DNA of 27,658 nt from Phycisphaerae bacterium (lineage in GTDB: Bacteria > Planctomycetota > Phycisphaerae > Tepidisphaerales > Tepidisphaeraceae). The DNA lies in the NCBI GenBank assembly GCA_030448225.1, contig JAUJNJ010000082.1:1-27658 (forward strand). The letters are read 5' to 3'. The position numbers and the translations under genes were made by a program. The notes below the pieces were generated by a model. That model was not told where the DNA came from. It ran no database searches and saw only the letters and a program-made list of their open reading frames with translations. The stretch's first letter is position 1, and each line of letters starts with the position of its first letter. Below, in pieces: positions 1 through 12,809 of the stretch.

Positions 1-496
1 GGCCGGTCGCGAGGCGATTGTTCGGCGCCGCCGAGCGGAGCGTGGCGAGCCCGGTTCGCCGGCCGCTGACGCCGAAGAAGCGGTGCGACACGTCCAGGAC
101 CTCGAACTGGCGCAGCGGGAACGGCTCGTCGTCGCGGACGCGGGCCAGCACGCGAGCGTTGTCCGCCCGTCTCACGATGATTGACACGGGTGACGTGCCG
201 GTGTTGTAGAGCGTGTTGATCGGGACGTGCAGGACGAACGTCTTCGGCTGCGCGCCGAGCGTGCCGACGTACTGCCGCACGCGCATCCCGTGGACCACGT
301 CGTGAGCCGAGGCGATTTCCACGATCGCGTCGGGGCCGTCCGGGTCGGCCAGCGTGATGAACACCGGCGACCAGCGCCCCATCCGGACCGTGCCCTCCCA
401 GCCGACCTCGAGGTCGAGGCGCGTCTTCGCCGCGACGTCGGCGCAGCAGAAGCCGGCGACCAGCAACAGGGCGATCAATCCGATTCGTCTTCGCAT
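1..496 (-). CDS. Exported protein of unknown function, 5' part only
   Basis: This is the first 165 codons of a gene that runs off the left edge of the window. The N-terminus has a classical signal peptide: MRRR, then a hydrophobic stretch (IGLIALLLVAGFCC) and an Ala-rich end (ADVAA). The mature part starts TRLDLEVGWEGTVRMGRWSP and looks like an extracellular beta-rich domain, with alternating hydrophobic strands such as SPVFITLAD, KTFVLHVPI and VSIIVRR. No stop or frameshift occurs in the visible part. The ATG at 494-496 is preceded on the minus strand by a purine-rich AAGGGGGCGGG. I have an impression of similar proteins in planctomycetes but cannot name a family. It is divergent from the secA transcription unit. 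Location outside the cytoplasm is inferred from the signal peptide only. Confidence 0.7.
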   Translation of the reverse strand, partial: MRRRIGLIALLLVAGFCCADVAAKTRLDLEVGWEGTVRMGRWSPVFITLADPDGPDAIVEIASAHDVVHGMRVRQYVGTLGAQPKTFVLHVPINTLYNTGTSPVSIIVRRADNARVLARVRDDEPFPLRQFEVLDVSHRFFGVSGRRTGLATLRSAAPNNRLATG

Positions 497-529
497 CCGG
501 GGCCCGCCCCCTTCGGTTGGACGCCCGGA

Positions 530-557
530 AGTGTACCACCCGCGCCCGCCGCGCCAA
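530..557 (-). promoter_or_regulatory. Candidate sigma70-type promoter for the exported protein at 1-496
   Basis: On the minus strand TTGGCG (552-557) and TACACT (530-535) are separated by 16 bases, about 35 bases upstream of the ATG at 496. Each hexamer matches the consensus at four of six positions. In such GC-rich DNA the match is only suggestive. Confidence 0.3.
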
Positions 558-735
558 AGACGTCCCGTACGTACAGACGGAAGGGCGGCGAAAGGGTTTC
601 ATGCGCGAGACGGGACCGTCGCCCGGGAGCGCGGCACGCGAGCAGCCGCCTTCCACGTCGGGATGTCGCCAGGGCGGCACCGGTTTATGAACCGATGGGG
701 GGCGGGGCAGCGTATCATTAGGCGGCGGGTGCGGC

Positions 736-765
736 TTGACGTGGCAACCGTCCGATAGTGAGAAT
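736..765 (+). promoter_or_regulatory. Candidate promoter for the leader-peptide/secA unit
   Basis: TTGACG (736-741, five of six consensus bases) is followed after 18 bases by GAGAAT (760-765, four of six). It lies 20 bases upstream of the ATG at 786. I see no equally good match between the 786-1088 ORF and secA, so both would share this promoter. Inference from sequence only. Confidence 0.4.
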
Positions 766-785
766 GTGCCCTGCTGCGGCCCCGC

Positions 786-1088
786 ATGACGAACAGGCGG
801 ACTCGACAGGTTCTGGCGGTGATGGCGGTCACGACGGCGCTCTGCGCCGATCGCGTGGCGGTCGCCGCCCCCGCCGCGCGTCCGCCTGTCGCGCAACTCG
901 CCGGCCAGCTCGTCGACCGTTTGACGCAGAGCTTCCGCCGGACGGTGGCCGTCGCGGTCCCGCTGCGGCCCGAGCGTCGGGTAGCTGATCGCAGCAGCAT
1001 CGTCCGCCCGCGCCAGGTGGCCTCGGTCGCCCTCGCCCACCCGTCCGTCTCCGCCTTCCAGTTCCGGCTCCCGCCCCCGCTGGTCTGA
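786..1088 (+). CDS. Small exported protein upstream of secA, secM-like in position
   Basis: This is a 100-codon ORF with the codon bias of its neighbours. Residues 1-30 form a signal peptide: basic MTNRRTRQ, a hydrophobic core VLAVMAVTTALCA, then AVAAPAA as a likely cleavage region. The rest is Arg/Val/Ala-rich with no recognisable domain and ends FQFRLPPPLV-stop. It sits 124 bases ahead of secA on the same strand and probably shares a transcript. E. coli secM has the same plan: a short secreted peptide directly ahead of secA whose C-terminal arrest motif senses Sec activity. The R-L-P-P-P just before the stop resembles the Arg-x-Gly/Pro-Pro endings of known arrest peptides. That likeness is an inference. 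No good Shine-Dalgarno precedes the ATG. Because the assembly has indels, the C-terminus needs confirmation. It could also be an ordinary small periplasmic protein or a chance ORF. Confidence 0.5.
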   Translation: MTNRRTRQVLAVMAVTTALCADRVAVAAPAARPPVAQLAGQLVDRLTQSFRRTVAVAVPLRPERRVADRSSIVRPRQVASVALAHPSVSAFQFRLPPPLV

Positions 1089-1126
1089 CTTTCACGATTT
1101 GCGAGCGCTGCGTTCTCGGCCGGCCG

Positions 1127-1139
1127 GGCCCTCCGGGCC
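1127..1139 (+). other. GC-rich hairpin between the leader ORF and secA
   Basis: GGCCC (1127-1131) and GGGCC (1135-1139) can pair around a TCC loop in the 124-base spacer between the leader ORF and secA. It is short and lies about 75 bases before the secA ATG, so a regulatory role is speculative. No run of T follows, so it is unlikely to be a terminator. Confidence 0.25.
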
Positions 1140-1212
1140 GTCGCGAAACGTTGTTGGCGTTCGTCGTTCCGCTCGTTGAATTCGTCCTCCCGCGTTTGAT
1201 TCGAGGTTTCCC

Positions 1213-5101
<3,889 letters not shown>

Positions 5102-5133
5102 CGATCACGCGGTAACTCCCAGACGGATGAAAT

Positions 5134-5164
5134 GCCCGGCCATGACGAGTGGCCGGGCTGTTTT
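5134..5164 (+). terminator. Rho-independent terminator of secA
   Basis: A perfect 9-bp stem, GCCCGGCCA (5134-5142) with TGGCCGGGC (5150-5158) around a 7-base loop, is followed by TGTTTT. It lies 32 bases after the secA stop and closes the secA transcription unit. Confidence 0.9.
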
Positions 5165-5473
5165 GGCGACCTTTCGCCGAGACAGGTGCACGCGGTGACT
5201 GAAAAACGGCGGGGCCGACGCGCCAACGGCGAGCGATCGCGATGTTCGAAGCGTGGACGCAGGCGCGGTCGGGACTCCGTCGATTTACCTTTTTTCGTAA
5301 ACGTGTTTCCGCACGCCGGAGGAGGATCCGCCCCGTGCGAGACCCTGCACGGTCTCTCAAGCGGTCCGATTGCCTCGCGTGTCGGTGACGAAATTCGCAG
5401 CTCGGGAGCGCGCGTGGGACTCCAGCGAAGTGCTGTCGAGCGAATGTCGATGTCGCAGTAGGAGGCTTTGGCG
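5165..5473. other. Gene-free stretch between secA terminator and next gene
   Basis: I find no convincing gene here. There is a 47-codon very basic ORF (5242-5385, + strand, starting MFEAWTQARSGLRRF) without a Shine-Dalgarno. An AT-rich patch around 5284-5305 could hold a promoter. A small hairpin, GAGACC/GGTCTC, lies at 5339-5356. None is strong enough to call a function. Confidence 0.4.
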
Positions 5474-6378
5474 ATGCGGGTGCTTCGGCGGCACGAGGTG
5501 CCGCATCTACACGACGACGTCGTCTTCCGCGAGTCAGTCCTCCCGCGCGCGTCTTCGCGCTCCTCCTGCTGGCAGCGGGCATCGGCTTGATCCCGGCGGC
5601 GGTTGCAGGCGGGTCGGGTTGGTTGTGGCTCCCGGGGTCGCTCAACCTGTTGCTGCTCCTACTGCTCGGCGGCGACCTTCGCGCGACGCGCGGCGGGAGA
5701 ACTGGGTGCTGCGGGTCGGCCGGCGGGCGGCGTACGTGCAGTTCCGGTCGTACGGAAACTGGCGGGCCGGCGGACGACCCGGTGGTGGTGGAACTGCCGG
5801 CGGGCGAGGTCGCGTCCGTCCGCGTCGTTCGCGAACGGCGGACGACGCCGGGCGAACTGGAACCGGACGCGCGCGCGAGTTCCTCACCTACCTCGAGATC
5901 GCCACGACCCACCCGCACCTGCGCCCAACTGCAGGCGTGGCTGGCCGCCGAGGCGGCGGCCGGCCGCCGGCGGGTGGTGGAAGTCCAAGACTCACCACGC
6001 GCGCTCCGGGTGACGACCGCAGGCTTCATTCGCCTCGCGTGGCGCGGCGGCGGGTCGCACGTCACGCCGGGGGGCGGAACGGGCGGCCGCCGCGTTGTCT
6101 CGGCACCTGGGCGTGCGTGCTGCCGGCGGGCCGCACCGCCAGCGACTACACCCGACCCGCCGCCGACGACGCGCGGCGATGGAGCACCTCGTCTGGAACT
6201 GGCGGAGCAGGGGACGTCATCGGCGGTGCGTGCCGCCCGGCGTCGATACGGCATGTCCCTCGCCGACGCCAGACCTTCGTGGACGAGCTGCCGAAACCAA
6301 CCGGCCGCGGCCGTCACAACGTCACACGCGGGTGTCGAGGCGTCGGACCAACACTCGACCGCGCGACCGTCGACGTAG
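5474..6378 (+). CDS. Membrane protein with bL12-like C-terminal helical domain (frameshifted)
   Basis: The start is well supported: ATG at 5474 with GGAGG eight bases upstream. After a 25-residue polar N-terminus (MRVLRRHEVPHLHDD...) come two hydrophobic segments, RVFALLLLAAGIGLIPAAVAG and WLWLPGSLNLLLLLLLGGDL. A cytosolic region follows, pieced together from three frames: ENWVLRVGRRAAYVQFRSY, DDPVVVELPAGEVASVRVV, FLTYLEIATTHP, QLQAWLAAEAAAGRRRVVEV. This looks like a beta-sandwich/PH-like fold. The tail ELAEQGDVIGAVRAARRRYG followed by MSLADARTFVDEL resembles the helix-loop-helix of ribosomal protein bL12, a short domain also found outside the ribosome. At least five single-base shifts are needed, and the 3' end (about 6320-6460) is uncertain. 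Function unknown; the domain assignments are inferences from reading the sequence. Confidence 0.6.
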
Positions 6379-6400
6379 CCGCTCGCGAAACGATGAGGCA

Positions 6401-6442
6401 AAGAAAACGGCCGGCTGCGCTTTGCCAAGCGTCGCCGGCCGT
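6401..6442 (-). terminator. Rho-independent terminator downstream of rsfS
   Basis: Read on the minus strand, a 9-bp stem ACGGCCGGC/GCCGGCCGT (arms 6434-6442 and 6407-6415) with an 18-base loop is followed by TTTCTTTGCC. It lies in the interval between the converging 5474-6378 gene and rsfS and fits as the rsfS terminator. The stem also lies just after the + strand gene but lacks T's on that side. Confidence 0.75.
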
Positions 6443-6474
6443 ACGATGGATCGTGTTGAAGTAGCTGTCGCCGC

Positions 6475-7019
6475 TCATCGGAGCGCATGTTCACAACGCG
6501 AGGTGACCGCCGCGTCTTCCGCCTCGAAACCGTGTGCCGCGTCGACAAAGTCGCGGGCAGCGACGGCGGTAGACGCAGGCCCGCACGTCGATCCTGGCGG
6601 AAGCGGCCGTCGAACCGCAGTGCCAGCGGTGGCCGGGACTTCCACTCCACCTTCGGCGCGTCGCCCCACAGGCCGTCGAGGTCGTAGAACATCCGCGACT
6701 CCTGGCTGAAGATGTGGACGACGACGTCGAAGAAGTCGACCCGCGATCCAATTGCCCGCGGCGTCGTCACCCGCGGCGGTGGAGGGCGGCGTGATCGAGC
6801 GGCTCGCCGATCTCCTCGAGCTCGTCGGCGACGGCCTTCATCTGCCGCGGACTGGTGCCGGTGCCGAGCACGAGGTAATCCGTGACGGGCGAGATGCCCC
6901 GCACGTCGAGGATCACCGTTGTGGCACCGCGTGTTGGCGGCCAGCCGGGCCGCCTCGATGGCGAAGTGGCGGGCGGAGTCCTGTTGTTGCTGCTGGGCCG
7001 CCTCGCCTTTCCCTTTCAT
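6475..7019 (-). CDS. rsfS: Ribosome silencing factor RsfS (frameshifted)
   Basis: RsfS (YbeB/Iojap family) binds ribosomal protein uL14 and blocks joining of the subunits under nutrient limitation. The N-terminus reads MKGKGEAAQQQQQDSARHFA then IEAARLAAN. The conserved core follows in another frame: VILDVRGISPVTDYLVLGTG, TSPRQMKAVADELEE, then VDFFDVVVHIFSQESRMFYD and LDGLWGDAP. At least two single-base shifts interrupt it. The frame carrying LWGDAP has no nearby stop, so the C-terminus must be in another frame; stops at 6475 or 6491 are possible, just before the terminator. The AGGAGG at 7041-7046 is 21 bases from the ATG but well spaced from an in-frame ATC (see findings). In many bacteria rsfS is next to nadD; here it is alone. 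Confidence 0.9.
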
Positions 7020-7046
7020 CAGTCTCGTAGCGATAGCTCACCTCCT

Positions 7047-7446
7047 GAATGGGCCCGCGACGCGCACGGCTACAGGTAGTTCTGTACCCGGCGGCCGGTA
7101 CGAAAGCTAGTGCAAAGCTTATGCCCCCGTGTCTGCCGCTCGGATCAGGATTTACCCATTCATAGGACGTCCGACTGCGGCTGAAGTTCGCGGCTGAGAC
7201 GGCTATCTGACGGCCGCGTATCGGCGGCAATCGGTTTCAAGCAGCGCGAATGATGTGGCGGCAATACCAGCCTGGAGCGGCGCTATTCGTGGTCGGTTCG
7301 GTCGGCCCGCGGGAATCCGTCGCGGGCGCTGTGATGTCGCCGCGGCAGCCAGCCCAGCCAGCGCGGGCGGCAAGCAAGGATGCCTTCGCTTCGTAGTCAG
7401 GAGCGACTCGGCACTCGGAGTCGGAAAAATCGGCGACCGGTCCAGT
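7047..7446. other. Gene-free stretch upstream of rsfS
   Basis: I see no gene, tRNA or clear promoter in these 400 bases. Short ORFs on both strands have no family likeness. An imperfect dyad (CGACTC/GAGTCG around 7408-7427) precedes GAAAAA, which reads as TTTTT on the minus strand and could be the distal part of a termination region for the gene ending at 7507. Confidence 0.35.
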
Positions 7447-7480
7447 CTCCCGCGATACGTCTAGATGATGATCGCGGGAG
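7447..7480 (-). terminator. Terminator-like hairpin after the 7507-9106 gene
   Basis: A perfect 10-bp stem, CTCCCGCGAT/ATCGCGGGAG, with a 14-base loop lies 27 bases after the stop of the minus-strand gene. The nearest T run on that strand is about 18 bases further on, so it is a weak intrinsic terminator or an RNA-stabilising hairpin. Confidence 0.45.
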
Positions 7481-7506
7481 GCATTCGGGGCGATCGAGAG
7501 CCGTAC

Positions 7507-9106
7507 TCAACCCCCGATCAGGCTCAGCCTCACTTCCGCGCGGCGGTTGTACGTTTCGTACTCGGTGCGGTCTTCGAGGTGCTCGTCGTACTCGGCCTTG
7601 GTCTTCTTGATGAAGTCGCGGGCGGCCACGAGGATCTCGTGGCGGCGGGCGGCGGAGAGCATCCCGATTGAGAGGCGGTCGGTGCCGCCGAACGTCGCCT
7701 TCACCACGTCCTCGCCCATGTAGTACTTCAGGACGATGAGTTCCCCGAACTCCTTCGCTTTGCTGTACGAGGCGCCGGGCCGCGTCGAGGGCGCTCCCGC
7801 TCCGTCGGGTTCGGGCTCGCCGCGGCCTTGAGGTAGTCGCGGTCGGCGGCGGCCATGTGCTCCATGAGCGACAGCGTCTCGAGGTGCGACTGGTAGATGA
7901 GGCAGCTGTCGAAGTAGATCGGATCGCTGAGGTGCCGGTCGTACTCCGCCCGCGACGCGGCCGTCAGCCGGGCGACCGCGTCGTACGCGTACAGTGCCGC
8001 CGGGAGCTGCGGCGTTGGCGAACGGGCGGTCGGGCCCGATGGGGGCGGACGCCAGTTCCATCGGCAGGCGGCTCCGGCGGCACCCGGCAGGCCGTACAGG
8101 AGCAACTCGGACCGGCGGCCGCGCTCCCCACTCCTCCTCGGACCACTGTTTGAGCTCGAGCCCGGGGCGGCTGTCGACGACCGATTCGCTCCTTCAAGCG
8201 GCTTCTGCTTGCCGACCGTCATCACGACCTGCGCCCCGCTTCGCGTAGTTGTACGCCAGCGCGTAGGTCGAGATGCCGTACAGGTACGGCTGGAACTGCT
8301 CGAGGTACTGGAGTTCGGCCCCGGAATTCCAGTCCGCGCTGCTCGACGCCCGCCGGCCGCTGGCGGTTGCCGGCGAGCAGGGCGGGCAGGATGCGCATGT
8401 CCGGCCCGAGCAGCGGGTCGATCGCCGCCGCTGCACGTTGCGGCTCGCGCTTTCGGCGCGGCGACCTCGCGGGGCATCGTGTCCTCGCGGACGCGGCGGC
8501 GGTAGTACGACTTCTCGACCTGCATCGTGCCAGCCTGTTCGAGTACCATCGCCATCTGGTGCAGGATGTTCACGTTGTCCAGCGCGAGCGGTCGACGTCC
8601 TTCATGTCGAGCGCGTCGAGGATGGCGGCGTAGCGGTTGGGCAGGCTCGCCATCTGAACGCTGATGTTGTAGGCCTTGTTCCAGATCTGGAACAGGTGGA
8701 CCGTGTCGAACTCCGGCTGGAGCAGGCGGATCCACTCGACCTTCGTGTCGAAGTCCTCGAGGTTCTTGTCGACCTTCTGGTTCTCGCTCGTCGACCAGAG
8801 GACCATCACCAGCGGCCCGCGCAGCCCGCCGAGCAGCAGGGCCAGCGCGAAGCTGTTCATGCTCCCCAGCGCCGGACCGCGGCGCGGCAGTTGCCGGGGG
8901 CGGCCGACGTCCTGCCGTTGGTACTCGGCCGCACCGCTGCGGGCGAGGCCGGACGCGACGAGCGACGAGCATCACCGCGACGATCGGCAGGCGCCGCCCG
9001 TGCCCGCGCGGGTGGGGCGCGGCGGCGGCTGGGCGTCGCCGTAGGCGCGCGCGGCCGGCGGGGGTCGGTCGTGACGGGCGGTTGTTCGTCGTGCGACGGT
9101 GGTCAC
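7507..9106 (-). CDS. Membrane-anchored helical protein linked to the ABC exporter (frameshifted)
   Basis: The start is the GTG at 9106, overlapping the upstream permease stop as GTGA and preceded by GGAGG. This indicates translational coupling. A Pro/Arg-rich N-terminus leads into a hydrophobic segment (RRLPIVAVMLVA) and then a second one, MNSFALALLLGGLRGPLVMV followed by LWSTSENQK. The remainder is helical and resembles tetratricopeptide-type repeats: IRLLQPEFDTVHLFQIWNKA followed by YNISVQ, then NVNILHQMAMVLEQAGTMQ, YLEQFQPYLYGISTYALAYN and HLETLSLMEHMAAADRDYLK. The GPLVMVLW / LQPxF / WNxAYNISV signature recalls a conserved planctomycete family that I remember being misannotated as IRE (iron responsive element). 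That recollection needs checking. It needs six or more single-base shifts, while the last 90 codons, ending EVRLSLIGG-stop, are open. The role is unknown; its position suggests it works with the transporter. Confidence 0.65.
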
Positions 9107-11276
9107 GGCATACCTCCTTGCGCTTCAGGAACACGTAGGCGAGCACGATCATCGGCACGCCGTAACCCAGCAGCACGCCCAGCCCCTGGAACATCTTGGC
9201 CGGCGGGATGCTGATGCCGCGCCTTCGATGTCCTCGGTGACGGAGAACTTCGAGATGTCCGGCAGGAACGCGGACATCACCTTCAGGATCTGCGTCAGCC
9301 AGTTGACGCCAGTCCGCACGATCCCGGCACCGGTCGGGTCATCCAGCCCCAGCCCCTGCGTCACCTCCGCCCAGGCCCGACCCGGCGGCGTCCTGCACCT
9401 GTGATACGCCCCAGTGGCCGAGCAGGATCACGAGCGTGAGGACGACCGCGATCGGCCAGGACAGGAACGTGCTGCAGAAGAACACGCTGATCACGATGAC
9501 GAGGATCGCCATGAACCAGAGCGTCAGCAGGCTCTTGACCAGGTTGAATGCGAAGCTGCGGTCGGCGGTGACGAGGGTGACCGAGCTCGGCTGCAGGCCG
9601 AACCACTGCCCGTTCTCCGTTGCCCGGACGAACACGTCGAACTGTCCGCCGGTGACGTACTCCGGCCGGGACGCGGACGTAGGCGATGCGGTCGTTTCCG
9701 GGACGAACAGGATCGGCCTCCTGGACGCTTCCGGTGTTGGCGTCGCGGACCTGCAGGCTCATGCGCACGACGTTCTCGCCCTCGGCGGTGTAATCGATCG
9801 AGCTCGCCGTCGACGCGCGCGCACCTCGACCGTCGCCATGCCGTCCTGCGCCTCAGGGGCCTCAGCGCCGGCGTAGTGGTAGACGGCGACGGTGCCGCCG
9901 CGCGTCGGCGCCGGCCGAGGATCTGCATGCCGTGGCGGCCCTGGTTGCCATGAAGACCGGCCCTGGCCGGCCCGGCGGCCGAGGGCTGGCCGAGCGAACC
10001 GGCCGCGGCCGTCGCGTCGGCGTCGCGGGCGACCGGCTTGATCATCGCCACCTGCTGGCCCACTCGCGTCGACCGCGACGAGCACGGTCGGCGTCGGGCC
10101 GACGAGGAACTCGACCGACGGCGTGATCGGGAAGACGGTCACGAAAAACCGCCCGGCGCTGATGATCGCATCGATCGCGGGCCCCGTGAGGAACGCCGCG
10201 CGGGCTTCGGCTGGTCGCCGCCGGGCGGGGAGGTCGGCGCTCTTGCCGCCGTTGATCTGGTCCTGCCTCGACGAGGCGGTTCTGGTTGCGGTCGAGCAGT
10301 TGACCTGAACCCAGGGATCGGCCGCGGCTTGGCCGCCGGCCGGTGCAGTGCGGCGCCGGCGGGCAGAGCCGGCCCCTCGACCGGCGAGGCGGGGGCGGCC
10401 CTCGAGCGGGAGGCGGAGGTCCTCGATCTGCTCGGCCTCGTCCTCGGTCGGCTCGCGGCGCTCGCAGCCGATCGTGTTGATCACGAACAGCCCGCCGCCC
10501 TTGCTCACCGCGTCGGCGACGATCGCGGCCTCGTCGTCGGTGAGGTCGAACGCCAACGCGTAGTACTGCGACGTCGAGCCCGGCGATGCGGCGGGGGGCG
10601 TTGGGGTCGACCGGCGGCGGGGCGGCCATCACCTGCATCGAGTCCGCAAGTCCCATCGACTTCGTGCCGAGCAGGCCGGCGCGCTGTAGTACTCGAACAT
10701 CGGGCGGGCCGCGGGGTCGATGGTGTCGTTGGCGAGCGCGACCGGATCCCGGACACCACCTCGCCTCGCGGAGCTTGAGGTACGCGAACGAGAACACGCC
10801 CATGATCAGCAGGATCGCGGCCGAAACGCGGGCGAAGCCGACGATCTTGCCGAGCACGATCTCGAGCCGGGTGGTGGGCTTGGTCACGACCGTGTAGATG
10901 ACGCGGTTCTCGATCTCCTTCGGCAGGCTCGTGCAGGCGAGGATGATCGTGGTCGACGATCACGACGACGCCGGTCGCGAACAGGCAGACCTTCGTCGCC
11001 TGGCGGATGTCGTCGAGCGGGTCGACCGCCTTCTGGAATCCGGCGACGACGATCACGCCGAGGATCGCCAGCGGCGTGATCCACAAGACCCGTCGGCGGA
11101 TCGATTCCTGAAAGCTGACGCCGGAGATGGCCTCCACACGCGCGTCGGGCTGAGTCGCAGCAGGTCGGAGAGGCCGACCGTCGAACAGTCCGACGACGAT
11201 GACGAGCGCCCAGGATCCAGGCGAGGTTGCCGGTGATGAAATCGGTGAGTCCGGCGGCGAGGAAATTGAGAGGCAT
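9103..11276 (-). CDS. ABC-2 type transporter permease with large soluble domain (frameshifted)
   Basis: This is the membrane component of an ABC exporter, about 720 codons. The N-terminal part (11276-10770) has four hydrophobic segments, including RVLWITPLAILGVIVVAGF and VSAAILLIMGVFSFAYLKL. Between them is KEIENRVIYTVVTKPTTRLE, the cytosolic motif typical of ABC-2 permeases of this lineage. A soluble domain of about 400 residues (10770-9560) follows and contains QYYALAFDLTDDEAAIVADA, FFVTVFPITPSVEFLVGPT and MRMSLQVRDANTG. The C-terminal segments are LLTLWFMAILVIVISVFF, WPIAVVLTLVILLGHWGVS and GLGVLLGYGVPMIVLAYVFL, ending KRKEV. The ATG at 11276 has GGAG upstream, 64 bases after the ATPase gene. 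At least eight single-base shifts are needed, and the TGA at 9103-9105 is the probable stop. The substrate cannot be read from the sequence. Confidence 0.8.
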
Positions 11277-11340
11277 GGTTCGCTCCGCGCCGAGAGGGTT
11301 AAGAGTGCGCACGCGTCGGTCGGGGCGCCGGTCCCGCGGG

Positions 11341-12313
11341 CTAGGCCTGCGGCGTGTGGCCGTTGCCCACGGTCGCCGCCGCCGGTGCCGCGGCCGCCGG
11401 GGCCGCCGTTACCGCTAGCGCCGGCGGTGCGGGCGTTCTCGCCGATGACCCGCATGAACAGGTCCTCGAGCGTCGTGGTCGGGTGCGTGACCCGAGCGTC
11501 GTTGACGCCCATGCGGATGAGGAACTGCCGCAGTTCCTCGATCTGTTGAGGGTCGAGGGTCGAGCTTGCGCTGATCTGCGTGACGTCCTTCACCTGGAGC
11601 ACGCGCAGGCCACGCACCTCGCCCTGGGCGTCCTTCGCCAGCTCCATCATCTTGCCGCCGAACATGATCGATCCGGTCGCACACGTCCTGCACGTCGGCG
11701 AGCAGGTGGCTGCAGAGCAGGACGGTCTTGCCCTGCTCCTTGAGCGAGACGATCAGGTCCTTCATCTCGCGCGTGCCGATCGGGTCGAGGCCGGTCGTCG
11801 GCTCGTCGAGCAGGATGAGGTCGGGGTTGTTGATCAGCGCCGCGCCAGGCCGATGCGGCGGGCCATGCCCTCCTCGAATACTCGCGGAGCTGCGCTTGCG
11901 GGCCTTGGCGTCGAGGCCGACCACGTCGAGCAGCCTGGGCACCCGCCGCTTCAACTCGCGGCTCGGGATCTTGAACAGACGGCCGTAGAACTTGAGGGTT
12001 TCCTCGCCGTTGAGGAAACGGTAGAGGTACGACTCCTCGGGGAGGAAGCCGACCTTCTCGTTCACGCGGGTGCTGCCGGCGGGCTCGCCCATGACCCAAG
12101 CGTTGCCGGCGGTGGGGAAGATCAGGCCGAGCAGGAGCTTGATCGTCGTGCTCTTGCCCGAGCCGTTCGGCCCGAGCAGCCGAAGACCTCGCCCTTGCGG
12201 ATCGCTCGAGGTCGAGGTCGTCGAGCCGCGCGCACCTTGTCGCGGCCCCAGAAGTCCCGGTAGACCTTCGTGAGCGATTCGGCGTGAACGGCTGCGTCGG
12301 CGGGAGAAGGCAT
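11341..12313 (-). CDS. ABC transporter ATP-binding protein (frameshifted)
   Basis: This ATPase energises the permease encoded directly downstream. The N-terminus [20 protein letters not shown] starts a typical ABC domain. Landmarks are Walker [13 protein letters not shown], the Q-loop region [18 protein letters not shown], the signature region (YSKGM or YSRGM when the frame is corrected), Walker [13 protein letters not shown] and the H-loop [17 protein letters not shown] family-typical C-terminal part ([20 protein letters not shown]) follows. A low-complexity Gly/Ala tail ends at TAG 11341-11343 in the frame reading [10 protein letters not shown]. Single-base shifts occur near 12225, 12180, 11880, 11850, 11670 and 11390. 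The subfamily is that of exporters paired with ABC-2 permeases (CcmA/NatA-like). The gene lies 105 bases after rpsU on the same strand and could be in a longer operon with it. Confidence 0.92.
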
Positions 12314-12417
12314 GGGATTTTAACCGAGGAACGCCAACCCCCATCGAGACGATGCGACCGCGGCCGCAACCGGTGCGGGCCGTTCGCGGGGATCACACGT
12401 TCGACCACAAAGTGTGC

Positions 12418-12588
12418 TTACCGCGAGACCCGGGGCTTCGAGCGGGAACGACGGCGCGCTTCTCGCTGGGCTTCTCGTAGAAGGCGACCCGCTTGATGTC
12501 CTTCGTCAGGCCTTCCTTCTCGCACGCCTTCTGAACCGCCGCAGCATCTGTTCGGCGGTCTCGTTCCCTCGCGACTTCACCGAATCAT
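12418..12588 (-). CDS. rpsU: Ribosomal protein bS21 (frameshifted)
   Basis: bS21 is a small basic protein of the 30S subunit that helps initiation complex formation. It is easily missed here because no single frame carries it. Correcting three lost bases gives MIRVKSRGNETAEQMLRRF, KKACEKEGLTKDIKRVAFYE and KPSEKRARRSRSKPRVSR, ending at TAA 12418-12420. This is the full bS21 pattern: VK-RGNE near the start, FKKxCEKEG in the middle, YEKPSxKR, then a basic tail. The shifts fall near 12579 (GG for GGG), 12540 (one A missing in TTCAAGAAG) and 12450. The ATG at 12588 is preceded by AAGGA ten bases upstream. Total length is about 57 codons, normal for bS21. It is divergent from the thioesterase gene. 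Confidence 0.85.
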
Positions 12589-12809
12589 ACGCACCAGATC
12601 CTTCGAATTTCGATGTAGGCGTCCGACCGTCCGCCAGCCGTGTGGCCCCGCGGCCCGGACAACGCTCCCCCTGCATCGGACCTTTTGCCCGAGGGGAGTG
12701 AATCGGCTAGTGTACCGCGACCCGTCGATTGTTCAAGGCGGGCCCGGTTTTCGCACTTGCGTTCGGCCGTCAGGTGGCGGGATCGCGCCTCAGGACGGCT
12801 GTCTCGCCC

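Noticed and set aside
7047..7500. Possible tRNA or small RNA upstream of rsfS (GGTTCG and T-loop-like words near 7287)
   Set aside because: No cloverleaf could be formed around these words; no CCA end or anticodon arm.
12314..12322. TAAAAT as a -10 box for the ABC ATPase
   Set aside because: It lies only three bases from the ATG, so transcription would start inside the gene, and no -35 is found.
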